Below are positions 28,276 through 37,161 of a stretch of 64,000 bases of DNA, piece after piece. Each line of letters begins with the position of its first letter. The first letter of the stretch is position 1. Source of the stretch: JBDSKH01 sp035495435 (lineage in GTDB: Bacteria; Actinomycetota; Actinomycetes; Actinomycetales; Microbacteriaceae). A program made the position numbers and the translations under genes. The stretch is taken from NCBI GenBank assembly GCA_035495435.1, contig DATJFV010000068.1:17431-81430 (forward strand), given 5' to 3'. Under the pieces are notes generated by a model, which worked only from the letters and a program-made list of their open reading frames with translations, was not told the DNA's origin and did not search any database.

Positions 28276-29649
28276 GTGTCCGAGCAGAACTTTGACCTTG
28301 TCGTGCTGGGAGCCGGGAGTGGTGGCTACGCCGCCGCTCTGCGTGCGAGCCAGCTCGGCCTCACCGTCGGACTGATCGAGAAGGGCAAGGTCGGCGGCAC
28401 CTGCTTGCACGTCGGCTGCATCCCCACCAAGGCGCTGCTTCACGCCGCCGAGGTCGCGGATGTCACCCGTGAGTCCGCAAAGTACGGCGTCACCGCCACC
28501 TTCAACGGCATCGATATCGCCGCGGTCACCGCGTACCGCGAAGAGGTTGTCGCGAGCAAGTGGAAGGGCCTGGTGGGTCTGGTCAAGGCCCGTGGAATCA
28601 CCACGATCGAGGGTGAGGGTCGCCTGACCTCCCCGACCACGGTGCAGGTGGGCGACATCACCGTCACCGGCAAGAACATCGTGCTGGCGACCGGTTCATA
28701 CTCGCGGTCGCTGCCCGGTCTCGAGATCGGCGGCCGGGTCATCACCTCGGAGCAGGCGCTCGCCCTGCCCTTCGTCCCGCGCAAGGTCGTCGTGCTCGGC
28801 GGCGGCGTCATCGGCGTCGAGTTCTCGAGCGTGTGGCGTTCCTTCGGCACCGAGGTCACCATCGTCGAGGCGCTGCCGCACCTGGTTCCCAACGAGGACG
28901 AGACGGTCAGCAAGCAGTTCGAGCGCGCGTTCCGCAAGCGCGGCATCGAGTTCAAGCTGGGCGTCAAGTTCCAGAGCGTCACCCAGTCGGAGACGGGCGT
29001 CGTCGTGACGCTCGAGAACGGCGAGACCGTTGACGGCGACCTGCTGCTGGTTGCTGTCGGGCGGGGTCCGTCGACCGCCAACCTCGGCTTCGAGGAGGTC
29101 GGGGTCACCATGGACCGCGGCTACGTGCTGACCGACGAGCGCCTGCGCACCAACATCCCCGGCGTCTGGGCCGTCGGTGACATTGTCCCCGGCCTGCAGC
29201 TGGCGCATCGCGGTTTCCAGCAGGGCATCTTCGTCGCCGAGGAGATCGCCGGGCTGAACCCCGTTGTGGTCTCTGATGTGAACATCCCGAAGGTCACCTA
29301 CTCCGACCCGGAGGTCGCCTCCGTCGGCCTCACCGAGGCCAAAGCCGTCGAGCAGTACGGTGCGGATGCTGTGGCCAGCTACGACTACAACCTCGCCGGC
29401 AACGGCAAGAGCCACATCATCGGCACCTCGGGCTCGGTGAAGATCGTCCGCGTGAAGGACGGCCCCGTCGTCGGTGTGCACATGATCGGCGCTCGTGTGG
29501 GCGAACTGATCGGCGAGGCGCAGCTCGCGGTGAACTGGGAGGCGTACCCCGAAGACGTCGCGCCCTTCATCCACGCGCACCCCACGCAGAACGAGGCCCT
29601 CGGCGAGGCGTTCCTGGCTATTGCCGGAAAGCCGCTGCACGCGATCTGA
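28276..29649 (+). CDS. lpdA: Dihydrolipoyl dehydrogenase (E3)
   Basis: 457-residue flavoprotein that reoxidises dihydrolipoyl groups of 2-oxoacid dehydrogenase complexes with NAD. The FAD site is GAGSGGYAAALRA; the redox disulfide is Cys43-Cys48 in GGTCLHVGC; the NAD motif is GGGVIGVEF; the C-terminal His-Glu pair lies in HAHPTQNE. It starts with GTG at 28276 after a perfect AAGGAG spaced 7 nt; an in-frame GTG at 28210 has no such site. The E2 gene follows 59 nt downstream. Confidence 0.96.
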   Translation: MSEQNFDLVVLGAGSGGYAAALRASQLGLTVGLIEKGKVGGTCLHVGCIPTKALLHAAEVADVTRESAKYGVTATFNGIDIAAVTAYREEVVASKWKGLVGLVKARGITTIEGEGRLTSPTTVQVGDITVTGKNIVLATGSYSRSLPGLEIGGRVITSEQALALPFVPRKVVVLGGGVIGVEFSSVWRSFGTEVTIVEALPHLVPNEDETVSKQFERAFRKRGIEFKLGVKFQSVTQSETGVVVTLENGETVDGDLLLVAVGRGPSTANLGFEEVGVTMDRGYVLTDERLRTNIPGVWAVGDIVPGLQLAHRGFQQGIFVAEEIAGLNPVVVSDVNIPKVTYSDPEVASVGLTEAKAVEQYGADAVASYDYNLAGNGKSHIIGTSGSVKIVRVKDGPVVGVHMIGARVGELIGEAQLAVNWEAYPEDVAPFIHAHPTQNEALGEAFLAIAGKPLHAI

Positions 29650-29708
29650 CCAGGCGCGGCATGCCGCACCTAAACTGGAACTTGAAACCCCGCTAAGGAG
29701 CATCACCG

Positions 29709-31268
29709 ATGAGTGAATCCGTCAGTCTTCCGGCACTCGGCGAGAGCGTCACGGAAGGCACGGTGACCCGCAGGCTGAAGAAGGTCGGCGATCGCGTCGA
29801 GGTCGACGAGCCGCTGCTCGAGGTCTCGACCGACAAGGTCGACACCGAGATCCCGTCGCCCGTGGCCGGCGTGATCGAGGCGATCCTGGTCGCCGAGGAC
29901 GAGACGGTCGAGGTCGGCACCGCCCTCGTCACCATCGGTGACGGCAGCGGCCGCGGCAGTGCCGCTCCGGCACCGGCTGCTGAGGCTCCGGCTGCGGAAG
30001 CTCCGGCTGCTGAGGCGCCGGCTGCTGAGGCTCCGGTTCCGACCCCCGAGCAGGCGCAGCCCGCCGCACCGTCCACCGAGCAGCCGGTGGCCGCGCCCGC
30101 GACCCCCGAGGCAGCCGCGCAGCAGGCCGAGCCCACCCAGGCCGCACCTGCCCCGTCGGCACCTGCACCGGAAGCGGCGCCCGCCCCTGCGGCAGCACCG
30201 TCGCCGGCCCCTGCTCCCGCTCCCGCCGTGGCAGAGCAGCCCGCGCCCCAGGCTGCACCCGCACCGCAGGCCGACCCGACCCCGGCGTCGCCTCCCGCGG
30301 CGGCACCCGCCGCTGTTGCAGCACCCGCTCCGGCGGCGGCCGCCTCGATGTCGACGGCACACGCCGGCTACGTGACCCCGATTGTGCGCAAGCTCGCGCA
30401 CGAGAAGGGCGTCGACCTCGACACGATCACGGGCACCGGAGTGGGCGGCCGCATTCGCAAGCAGGATGTCCTGGCCGCGGTGGCCGGCGGCACACCCGTC
30501 TCCTCTGCGCCGTCCAGCGTTGCGACCCCGGCGCCGCAGCTCGAGACGTCCGCCTTGCGCGGCACCTCGGTTCCGATGTCGCGCCTGCGCAAGGTGGTCG
30601 CCGAACGCGCGGTGGTCTCGATGCAGACCATGGCGCAGCTGACCACCGTGGTGGAGGTCGACGTCACCCGGGTGGCGGCGTTCCGCGACGAGGTGAAGGC
30701 CGCGTTCCAGGCCAAGACCGGCGCCAAGCTGAACTTCCTGCCGTTCTTCACGCTGGCGGCCGCCGAGGCGCTGCGGGCCTACCCGATCATCAACGCGACC
30801 ATCGATGGCGACAACATCGTGTACCCGGACCACGAGAACATCAGCATCGCGGTCGACACCGAGCGCGGCCTGCTGACCCCTGTGCTGCGTGACGCCGGTG
30901 ACCTGAACCTCGCCCAGATCGCGCAGCAGGTGGCCGACCTGGCGTCGCGCACCCGCGACAACAAGCTGAAGCCGGACGAGCTCGCGGGCGGTACCTTCAC
31001 ACTGACGAACACGGGTTCGCGCGGGGCGCTGTTCGACACCCCCGTGGTGTTCCTGCCCCAGGTGGCCATCCTCGGCACCGGCATTGTGCAGAAGAAGCCG
31101 GTGGTGGTCAGCGATGGCGGGCTCGACGCGATCGCGATCCGCTCCGTGGTGTATCTCGCTCTGTCGTACGACCACCGGATCGTCGACGGTGCGGACGCCG
31201 CACGATTCCTCACCGCGGTCAAGGACCGCCTCGAGAGCGGCGACTTCAGCAAGAACCTCGGCATCTAA
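29709..31268 (+). CDS. sucB: Dihydrolipoyl acyltransferase E2 of 2-oxoacid dehydrogenase
   Basis: 519 residues: one lipoyl domain with Lys43 in STDKVD, an Ala/Pro linker of about 130 residues with APAAE repeats, a peripheral-subunit-binding domain (about 218-255), a second short linker, and the catalytic core with His489 in YDHRIVDG. In Actinobacteria a single E2 serves the mixed pyruvate/2-oxoglutarate complex together with AceE, OdhA and Lpd; aceE is 29 kb downstream here. The single lipoyl domain is fewer than the two or three in mycobacterial or corynebacterial homologues. AAGGAG precedes the ATG. Confidence 0.93.
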   Translation: MSESVSLPALGESVTEGTVTRRLKKVGDRVEVDEPLLEVSTDKVDTEIPSPVAGVIEAILVAEDETVEVGTALVTIGDGSGRGSAAPAPAAEAPAAEAPAAEAPAAEAPVPTPEQAQPAAPSTEQPVAAPATPEAAAQQAEPTQAAPAPSAPAPEAAPAPAAAPSPAPAPAPAVAEQPAPQAAPAPQADPTPASPPAAAPAAVAAPAPAAAASMSTAHAGYVTPIVRKLAHEKGVDLDTITGTGVGGRIRKQDVLAAVAGGTPVSSAPSSVATPAPQLETSALRGTSVPMSRLRKVVAERAVVSMQTMAQLTTVVEVDVTRVAAFRDEVKAAFQAKTGAKLNFLPFFTLAAAEALRAYPIINATIDGDNIVYPDHENISIAVDTERGLLTPVLRDAGDLNLAQIAQQVADLASRTRDNKLKPDELAGGTFTLTNTGSRGALFDTPVVFLPQVAILGTGIVQKKPVVVSDGGLDAIAIRSVVYLALSYDHRIVDGADAARFLTAVKDRLESGDFSKNLGI

Positions 31269-32584
31269 CCGTCCGCACCCGCGAGGTAATCGCGGATGCG
31301 CCACCCGGCCTCGCCCTTCACCAGGAGGAGCGAGGCCGGTTCGGTTTCCGGGGCGAGCGCGATCAGCGCCGAATCCCCCAGTCTCTGCACCAGCTTCGCC
31401 CCGGTCGCCTCGAGCAGCTCGGGCTGCTCTGCATGTTCGATGAGCGCATTCAGGGCCGCGCGATCCTCGGTGAACGCCGACGAACCCGGTTCGTCGACGT
31501 CGGGGAGGCACAGCTCTGCAAGGTCGCGGAAGCACTCCGTCCGGCGGGCGAGCAGTGCGGGCAGTGCCGCCAGAGGGTCGTCGCCGGTCACCTGGGCACC
31601 CGAACTCGCGACGGAGGTCTCGGCGGGCTGTGGCGCGGGCGCGGGATGCACGGGCCCGCCCTCCCCCGACGCAACCGTCGGTGGAGTCGGCGGGATCGCC
31701 AGGGCTGCGACCACGAGAACGGCCGCCCCACTCGCCGCTGCCAGGACGACCCGGCGTCGCCGGGCGCTCCACGAGTGCCATCGCCTCGTGACGGTCTCGC
31801 GCACCAGGCGCCCGGGCCCCGATTCCATCACCTGAGCCAGCATCCCCGTGGCCGGGCCAGCGGCGGCGGGCGGCGCAGCGAGCCCGATCACGCGCGCCGG
31901 CGCTGCGGACTCCTCGTCCGCATCGAAGCGAACGGGACGGGCAGCAGCGAGTTCGAAGATCTCCGACGACAGAACGGAATCGACGTCAGCAGCACCCGCG
32001 CGAGCCAGACGCTCCGCGAGGTCGATGGCGGCTGCGGCGCGGCGACCCGTGACGCGACGCAGCACGATGTCGGCCAGCGCGCACATGTCCCGGCGGTCAT
32101 CCGCCACCGCGTCGACCCCGTCCCGGGCGACCTGTGGAAGCCCCGACTCGAACAGGTGCGCGGAACCGAACCCGATCAGCACCGGTGCGCCGTCCTCGCG
32201 GAACAGGATGTGCTCGGCGCAGACGGCGCGGTGTGCGACGCCGGCCGCATGCAACCGGGCCAGGCCGGCGGCGATGGGGGCCAGCACGGTCACCGCCTCC
32301 CCCGCATCGAGACCCTCCCGCCGCTCGAGCAACTGGCCGAGCGAGCCGCGCGGAAGCCGCGGCAGCACGAGCACCGCTTCGTCGTCATCGATCGCCACGT
32401 CGAGCAGGTCGACGACGTGCTCGCCAACGGCTCGCTGCAGGGCGGTCGCCTCGGCGATCGCTTCGGCCCCGGTCTCGACCACCTTCAGCACTCGATCGCC
32501 TGGGGCGAGCCACACCCGCGAACGGGTGCCCGCGGCGAGCAGGCGCAGGGGCGGGATTCCTGCGATCGGCACATCCAGCGTCAT
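31265..32584 (-). CDS. Membrane-anchored pseudokinase
   Basis: 439 residues. The N-terminal 250 residues have a Ser/Thr-kinase fold with the beta3 lysine kept (Lys34, VLKVVE), but the catalytic loop is HRAVCAEHIL instead of HRDxKPxNIL (residues 118-127) and the DFG motif is GFG (138-140). Phosphotransfer is therefore not expected. One membrane helix follows (about residue 285) and then a Pro/Ala-rich and globular extracytoplasmic part with an SnoaL-like or anti-sigma-like look. Start at ATG 32584 behind GGAGG; upstream in-frame ATGs lack one. It converges with sucB, overlapping by 4 nt. Confidence 0.8.
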   Translation of the reverse strand: MTLDVPIAGIPPLRLLAAGTRSRVWLAPGDRVLKVVETGAEAIAEATALQRAVGEHVVDLLDVAIDDDEAVLVLPRLPRGSLGQLLERREGLDAGEAVTVLAPIAAGLARLHAAGVAHRAVCAEHILFREDGAPVLIGFGSAHLFESGLPQVARDGVDAVADDRRDMCALADIVLRRVTGRRAAAAIDLAERLARAGAADVDSVLSSEIFELAAARPVRFDADEESAAPARVIGLAAPPAAAGPATGMLAQVMESGPGRLVRETVTRRWHSWSARRRRVVLAAASGAAVLVVAALAIPPTPPTVASGEGGPVHPAPAPQPAETSVASSGAQVTGDDPLAALPALLARRTECFRDLAELCLPDVDEPGSSAFTEDRAALNALIEHAEQPELLEATGAKLVQRLGDSALIALAPETEPASLLLVKGEAGWRIRDYLAGADG

Positions 32585-32687
32585 GCCACCAGCCTCCGGT
32601 GCAGGTCGGCGTCCGCCGGGGCCCGCCATCGCATCCGTGGATGGACCCTGCCTGTTGAGGACCAGCGCCCGCACCCACCGCACCGCC

Positions 32688-32699
32688 TAAGCTGGCTGC
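32688..32699 (+). promoter_or_regulatory. -10 element and leaderless GTG start of lipB
   Basis: TAAGCT (32688-32693), 6 nt, GTG at 32700. Confidence 0.5.
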
Positions 32700-33362
32700 G
32701 TGGTCGACTACGTCGACACGGGGCTAAGCGCCAACTCCGTGCCGTATTTGACTGCCCTCGAGACGCAGCGTGCCCTGCACGCACGGGTCGCGAGCGGCAG
32801 GGCGCCAGACACCGTCCTCCTTCTGGAGCACCCGTCCGTGTACACGGCGGGCAAACGCACCGAGCCGCACGAGCGGCCCTCCGACGGCACCCCGGTCATC
32901 GACGTCGATCGCGGCGGCAAGATCACCTGGCACGGCCCCGGGCAGCTCGTGGGCTACCCGATCGTGCGCCTCGCCGATCCGGTCGACGTGGTGGCGTATG
33001 TGCGACGGCTCGAAGAGCTGCTGATCGAGATCCTGGCCGAGTTCGGCATCCCCGGCGCGCGCGTCGAGGGGCGTTCGGGCGTCTGGCTGACCGGCCCCGG
33101 CCGTGGCGCGGGCGAGAAGATCGCCGCCATCGGCATCCGGGTGGCCGACGGCGTCACGATGCACGGCTTCTCGCTGAACTGCAGCAACACCTTCGAGGCC
33201 TACGACACCATCGTGGCCTGCGGGCTCGCGGATGCCGGGGTCACCAGCATGACCCGCGAACTCGGGCGGGTGGTCACCCCTGCCGACGTCGTTCCCCTGG
33301 TCGTGCGGCACTTCGCGCGGATTATGGAGCCGTCCCTGGCGACCAGCGGGGTGCCGGCATGA
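32700..33362 (+). CDS. lipB: Lipoyl(octanoyl) transferase
   Basis: Transfers octanoate from acyl-carrier protein to the lipoyl domains of E2 and GcvH through a thioester enzyme. 220 residues; the catalytic pair is Lys140 in GEKIAAIG and Cys161 in FSLNCSN, with RGGKITWHGPGQLVGYP in the active site. It starts with GTG at 32700 and overlaps lipA by ATGA. Its place beside the E2/E3 genes matches their need for lipoate. Confidence 0.96.
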   Translation: MVDYVDTGLSANSVPYLTALETQRALHARVASGRAPDTVLLLEHPSVYTAGKRTEPHERPSDGTPVIDVDRGGKITWHGPGQLVGYPIVRLADPVDVVAYVRRLEELLIEILAEFGIPGARVEGRSGVWLTGPGRGAGEKIAAIGIRVADGVTMHGFSLNCSNTFEAYDTIVACGLADAGVTSMTRELGRVVTPADVVPLVVRHFARIMEPSLATSGVPA

Positions 33363-34378
33363 GCCACGAGCACGTCGCGGCGGCTGGCGCGGAGGCGCTG
33401 CGCGGTGACCGCAAGCTGCTGCGGCTCGAGGTGCGCAACGCCCAGACTCCCATCGAGCGCAAACCGGAGTGGATCAAGACCCGGGCGCGCATGGGCCCCG
33501 AGTACACCGCCCTGCAGCATCTGGTGAAGGACGAGCAACTGCACACCGTGTGCCAGGAAGCGGGTTGCCCCAACATCTACGAGTGCTGGGAGGATCGCGA
33601 GGCGACCTTCCTGATCGGCGGCAGCCAGTGCACGCGCCGATGCGACTTCTGCCAGATCGACACCGGGAAACCCGCCGACTACGACACCGACGAGCCCCGT
33701 CGCGTCGCGGAGTCGGTGACGCGCATGGGTCTGCGCTACGCCACCGTAACCGGTGTCGCACGCGACGATCTTCCCGACGAGGGCGCCTGGCTGCACGCCG
33801 AGACGGTTCGCGCGATCCACGCCGCCAACCCCGGCACCGGGGTCGAACTCCTCGCCACCGACTTCTCCGGCAACGAATCGCTTCTCGCGGAAGTCTTCGA
33901 CAGCCGCCCCGAGGTCTTCGCCCACAACGTCGAAACGGTGCCCCGGATCTTCAAGCGCATCCGCCCCGCGTTCCGCTACGAGCGGTCTCTCGGGGTGCTC
34001 ACCAGCGCGCGTGCAGCCGGTCTGATCACCAAGTCGAACCTCATCCTCGGTATGGGTGAGGAGCGCTCCGAGGTGACGCAGGCGCTCGTGGACCTGCACG
34101 AGGCGGGCACCGACATCATCACGGTGACGCAGTACCTGCGCCCGAGCGCCCGGCACCTGCCGGTGGCGCGCTGGCTGCCGCCCGCGGAGTTCGCCGAGAT
34201 CAAGCAGGAGGCCGAGGAGATCGGCTTCCTCGGCGTGCTCGCCGGGCCGCTGGTGCGCTCCAGCTACCGTGCCGGGCGGCTCTGGGCGCGCTCGATGCGG
34301 GCGAAGGGCCGCGACATCCCCCCGCATCTGGCGCACCTCGCCGACAGCGAACTCGGGTTCGCACAGGCGGTGTCGTAG
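33359..34378 (+). CDS. lipA: Lipoyl synthase
   Basis: Radical-SAM enzyme inserting two sulfurs into the octanoyl group. 339 residues. The auxiliary cluster ligands are Cys65, Cys70 and Cys76; the radical-SAM CxxxCxxC ligands are Cys91, Cys95 and Cys98; the C-terminal Ser ligand lies in VRSSYRAG. ATG 33359 overlaps the lipB stop. A longer opening in this frame starting at 31433 is non-coding. Confidence 0.97.
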   Translation: MSHEHVAAAGAEALRGDRKLLRLEVRNAQTPIERKPEWIKTRARMGPEYTALQHLVKDEQLHTVCQEAGCPNIYECWEDREATFLIGGSQCTRRCDFCQIDTGKPADYDTDEPRRVAESVTRMGLRYATVTGVARDDLPDEGAWLHAETVRAIHAANPGTGVELLATDFSGNESLLAEVFDSRPEVFAHNVETVPRIFKRIRPAFRYERSLGVLTSARAAGLITKSNLILGMGEERSEVTQALVDLHEAGTDIITVTQYLRPSARHLPVARWLPPAEFAEIKQEAEEIGFLGVLAGPLVRSSYRAGRLWARSMRAKGRDIPPHLAHLADSELGFAQAVS

Positions 34379-34397
34379 GGGCCGTATCGTAGGAGCC

Positions 34398-35096
34398 ATG
34401 GCACGACCCAGCAGACCCGACAAGGAACCCAACCGCATCGTCCAGATGTGGCAGGTGTACCAGATGACGCGCCGGTACGACCCGGTGATCACCTGGTTCC
34501 TGATCGTCAGCCTGCTCGCCCCGATCGGCATCTCGATCGCGCTGGCGTTCACGCTGTCGGCCGGCAACGTGATCGGCCAGATCCTCTACATCATCGCGGG
34601 CGTACTCGCAGGCATTCTGCTGGTGCTGATCGTTCTCGGCCGCCGTGCTGAGGCGGCGGCGTACTCTCAGATCGCCGGCAAGCCGGGCGCGGTCGGTGCG
34701 GTGCTGAAGAACGGCCTGCGGCGCAGCTGGACCGGCAGCGAGATGCCGGTGGTGGTGAACAAGAGCCAGGATGCGGTGTACCGCGCGGTCGGACGCGGCG
34801 GTGTCGTGCTGATCGGCGAGGGCCCGCGTTCCCGCACCCAGCCGATGCTCGAGAAGGAGCGCGCAAACGTGCACCGCGTGCTGCCCAACGTGCCGATCAA
34901 TCTGATGTACGTCGGCCCCGACGCCGACGCCACTCCCCTGACCAAGATCGTGCGGTCGCTCTCGCGCTACAAGCGCACGCTCACCAAGGCCGAGGTGCTG
35001 GCGGTCAGCAACCGGCTGGCGTCGCTCGGCCGCGGCGGGATGCCGATCCCGAAGGGCATCGACCCCAACCGGGTGCGGGCACCTCGGCCCCGCTGA
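34398..35096 (+). CDS. DUF4191 membrane protein
   Basis: 232 residues: a basic N-terminus, two adjacent membrane helices (about residues 34-80), then a soluble basic domain with GPRSRTQPMLEKERANVHRV-like conserved stretches. Actinobacterial DUF4191 family, regularly downstream of lipA and upstream of glnA; function unknown. ATG 34398 has AGGAG directly upstream and also TATCGT 7 nt before it, so leadered and leaderless initiation are both possible. Confidence 0.85.
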   Translation: MARPSRPDKEPNRIVQMWQVYQMTRRYDPVITWFLIVSLLAPIGISIALAFTLSAGNVIGQILYIIAGVLAGILLVLIVLGRRAEAAAYSQIAGKPGAVGAVLKNGLRRSWTGSEMPVVVNKSQDAVYRAVGRGGVVLIGEGPRSRTQPMLEKERANVHRVLPNVPINLMYVGPDADATPLTKIVRSLSRYKRTLTKAEVLAVSNRLASLGRGGMPIPKGIDPNRVRAPRPR

Positions 35097-35119
35097 TCGA
35101 CCCCGCTGATCGGGCCCTG

Positions 35120-35518
35120 TCAGACCCGGACGAGCATCGTCCCGGCCAGCTGATCGTGAAGACCGCGCTGGTCACGGTCCCAGATCAGCGCCGGGATCGC
35201 GAGGCAGAGCAGGGCGGTGCGCACCATCGGGCGCCAGAGTCCCAGACGGGCGGGTCGCACCGGCACGACCCGCATCCGAAGCAGCAGGTGCCCGATGCTG
35301 CCGTTCAGCGTCCACAGGAAGACGAGCTGCTCGACCGCGAACACGGCGAGCGTGGCCCAGGCATTCGGCTGGAACGGACCGTCGGCGAAGAAGGCGGCCG
35401 AGATCACCCAGGCGATCGCCCAGTCGATGAAGATCGCCGCCACCCGCGGCCCGAAGCGGGCGATCGAGCGAGGACCGGACTCGGGCAGCCCGAGACGCTG
35501 ACCCGGCCATTCGTCCAC
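35120..35518 (-). CDS. RDD-family membrane protein
   Basis: 132 residues with three to four hydrophobic helices and the RDD-domain features RFGPRVAAIFIDW and GSIGHLLLRMRVV. Role unknown; RDD proteins have been linked to ion or compatible-solute handling. It starts with GTG at 35518, 6 nt after TAGGCT. Divergent from glnA. Confidence 0.85.
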   Translation of the reverse strand: MDEWPGQRLGLPESGPRSIARFGPRVAAIFIDWAIAWVISAAFFADGPFQPNAWATLAVFAVEQLVFLWTLNGSIGHLLLRMRVVPVRPARLGLWRPMVRTALLCLAIPALIWDRDQRGLHDQLAGTMLVRV

Positions 35519-35530
35519 GGCACCAGCCTA
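35519..35530 (-). promoter_or_regulatory. -10 element and leaderless GTG start of the RDD gene
   Basis: TAGGCT (35530-35525), 6 nt, GTG at 35518. Confidence 0.5.
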
Positions 35531-35650
35531 CGAGAGCCCGCGTAACATCCCGGAAACACGAGCGACACCCTCGGGAAACGGCCGCGCCGTACCCTCGGGA
35601 CTGGCTGCACCCAGCAGCCCCCGTTCCACGTCCTCTTGGAGTTCCGCCCT

Positions 35651-37087
35651 ATGTCCAAGCCCATGTTCAAAGACTCCTCGGAGGTCCTGAAGTTCATCAA
35701 GGACACGGATGTCAAGTTCCTCGACATCCGGTTCACCGATCTGCCGGGTATCCAGCAGCACTTCAACATCCCCGCGTCGACGGTGGATGAGGACTTCTTC
35801 TCGGTGGGGCAGCTGTTCGACGGCTCGTCCATCCGGGGATTCCAGTCGATCCACGAGTCCGACCTGCAGCTCATCCCGGACATCTCGACCGCGTTCGTCG
35901 ACCCGTTCCGCACCGAGCGGACGCTCGTGATCATCTTCGACATCTACAACCCGCGCAACGGCGAGATCTACTCGCGCGACCCGCGCCAGGTGGCCCGGAA
36001 GGCCGAGAAGTACCTCGCCTCGACCGGCATCGCCGACACCGCGTTCTTCGCCCCCGAGGCCGAGTTCTACATCTTCGACGACGTGCGCTACGAGGTGAAG
36101 CAGAACAAGTCGTTCTACGAGGTCGACTCCTCCGAGGCTGCCTGGAACACCGGTCGGGTCGAGGAGGGCGGCAACCTCGCCAACAAGACCCCCTTCAAGG
36201 GCGGCTACTTCCCCGTCACCCCGGTCGACCAGCACGCCGACCTGCGCGACGACATCGTGCTGAAGCTGCAGGAGGTCGGACTCGAGGTCGAGCGCTCGCA
36301 CCACGAGGTCGGCACCGCCGGACAGGGCGAGATCAACTACAAGTTCGACACGATGGTTCACGCCGCGGACGACATCCTGAAGTTCAAGTACATCGTCAAG
36401 AACACCGCGCTCGAATGGGGCAAGGTCGCGACCTTCATGCCGAAGCCGCTGATGGGCGACAACGGATCGGGCATGCACACCCACCAGTCGCTGTGGAACG
36501 ACGGCAAGCCGCTGTTCTACGACGAGAAGGGCTACGGCGGCCTGTCCGACATCGCCCGCTGGTACATCGGCGGCATCCTGAAGCACGCTCGCTCGCTGTC
36601 GGCGTTCACCAACCCGACCGTGAACTCTTACCACCGGCTCATCCCCGGCTTCGAGGCACCGGTCAACCTGGTGTACTCGGCGGGCAACCGCTCGGCATCG
36701 ATCCGCATCCCGATCACCGGCACGAACCCGAAGGCCAAGCGCATCGAGTTCCGCGCCCCCGACGCCTCCGGCAACCCGTACCTGGCGTTCGCGGTGCAGC
36801 TGATGGCCGGCATCGACGGCATCCTCAACAAGATCGAGCCGCACGAGCCGGTCGACAAGGACCTGTACGAGCTGCCGCCCGAGGAGGCCAAGGGCATCCC
36901 GCAGCTGCCGGGCTCGCTCGACGAGGCGCTCATCGCACTCGAAGAGGACCACGAGTACCTGCTGCAGGGCGGGGTCTTCACCGAGGACCTCATCCGCACC
37001 TGGATCGACTACAAGCGCGAGAAGGAGCTTCTCCCCTTCGCGCAGCGTCCGCACCCGTTCGAGTACGAGCTGTACTTCGGGGTCTGA
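35651..37087 (+). CDS. glnA: Glutamine synthetase type I-beta (adenylylated)
   Basis: Makes glutamine from glutamate, ammonia and ATP. 478 residues, dodecameric GSI. The adenylylation site is Tyr406 in DLYELPPEE, matching the presence of glnE downstream. Active-site motifs include GSGMHTHQS and NPTVNSYHRL. The ATG at 35651 has GGAG 9 nt upstream; another ATG four codons later lacks one. Transcription ends at a strong terminator shared with convergent glnE. Confidence 0.96.
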   Translation: MSKPMFKDSSEVLKFIKDTDVKFLDIRFTDLPGIQQHFNIPASTVDEDFFSVGQLFDGSSIRGFQSIHESDLQLIPDISTAFVDPFRTERTLVIIFDIYNPRNGEIYSRDPRQVARKAEKYLASTGIADTAFFAPEAEFYIFDDVRYEVKQNKSFYEVDSSEAAWNTGRVEEGGNLANKTPFKGGYFPVTPVDQHADLRDDIVLKLQEVGLEVERSHHEVGTAGQGEINYKFDTMVHAADDILKFKYIVKNTALEWGKVATFMPKPLMGDNGSGMHTHQSLWNDGKPLFYDEKGYGGLSDIARWYIGGILKHARSLSAFTNPTVNSYHRLIPGFEAPVNLVYSAGNRSASIRIPITGTNPKAKRIEFRAPDASGNPYLAFAVQLMAGIDGILNKIEPHEPVDKDLYELPPEEAKGIPQLPGSLDEALIALEEDHEYLLQGGVFTEDLIRTWIDYKREKELLPFAQRPHPFEYELYFGV

Positions 37088-37099
37088 CACGCGACATCG

Positions 37100-37137
37100 A
37101 AACGGGCCGCATCCGTCACCGGGTGCGGCCCGTTTTC
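37100..37137. terminator. Bidirectional intrinsic terminator between glnA and glnE
   Basis: A 12-bp stem, arms 37100-37111 (AAACGGGCCGCA) and 37124-37135, with a 12-nt loop and a short T run on the glnA side and A run on the other. It sits between the two convergent stop codons. Confidence 0.85.
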
Positions 37138-37161
37138 GCTGCCCGCGTCAGCCTGAGCGCC

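Noticed and set aside
29970..30350. Short repeats (GCTGCTGAGGCTCCG-like) as a possible tandem repeat or CRISPR
   Set aside because: They encode the APAAE/Pro-Ala linker of the E2 protein; no spacers.
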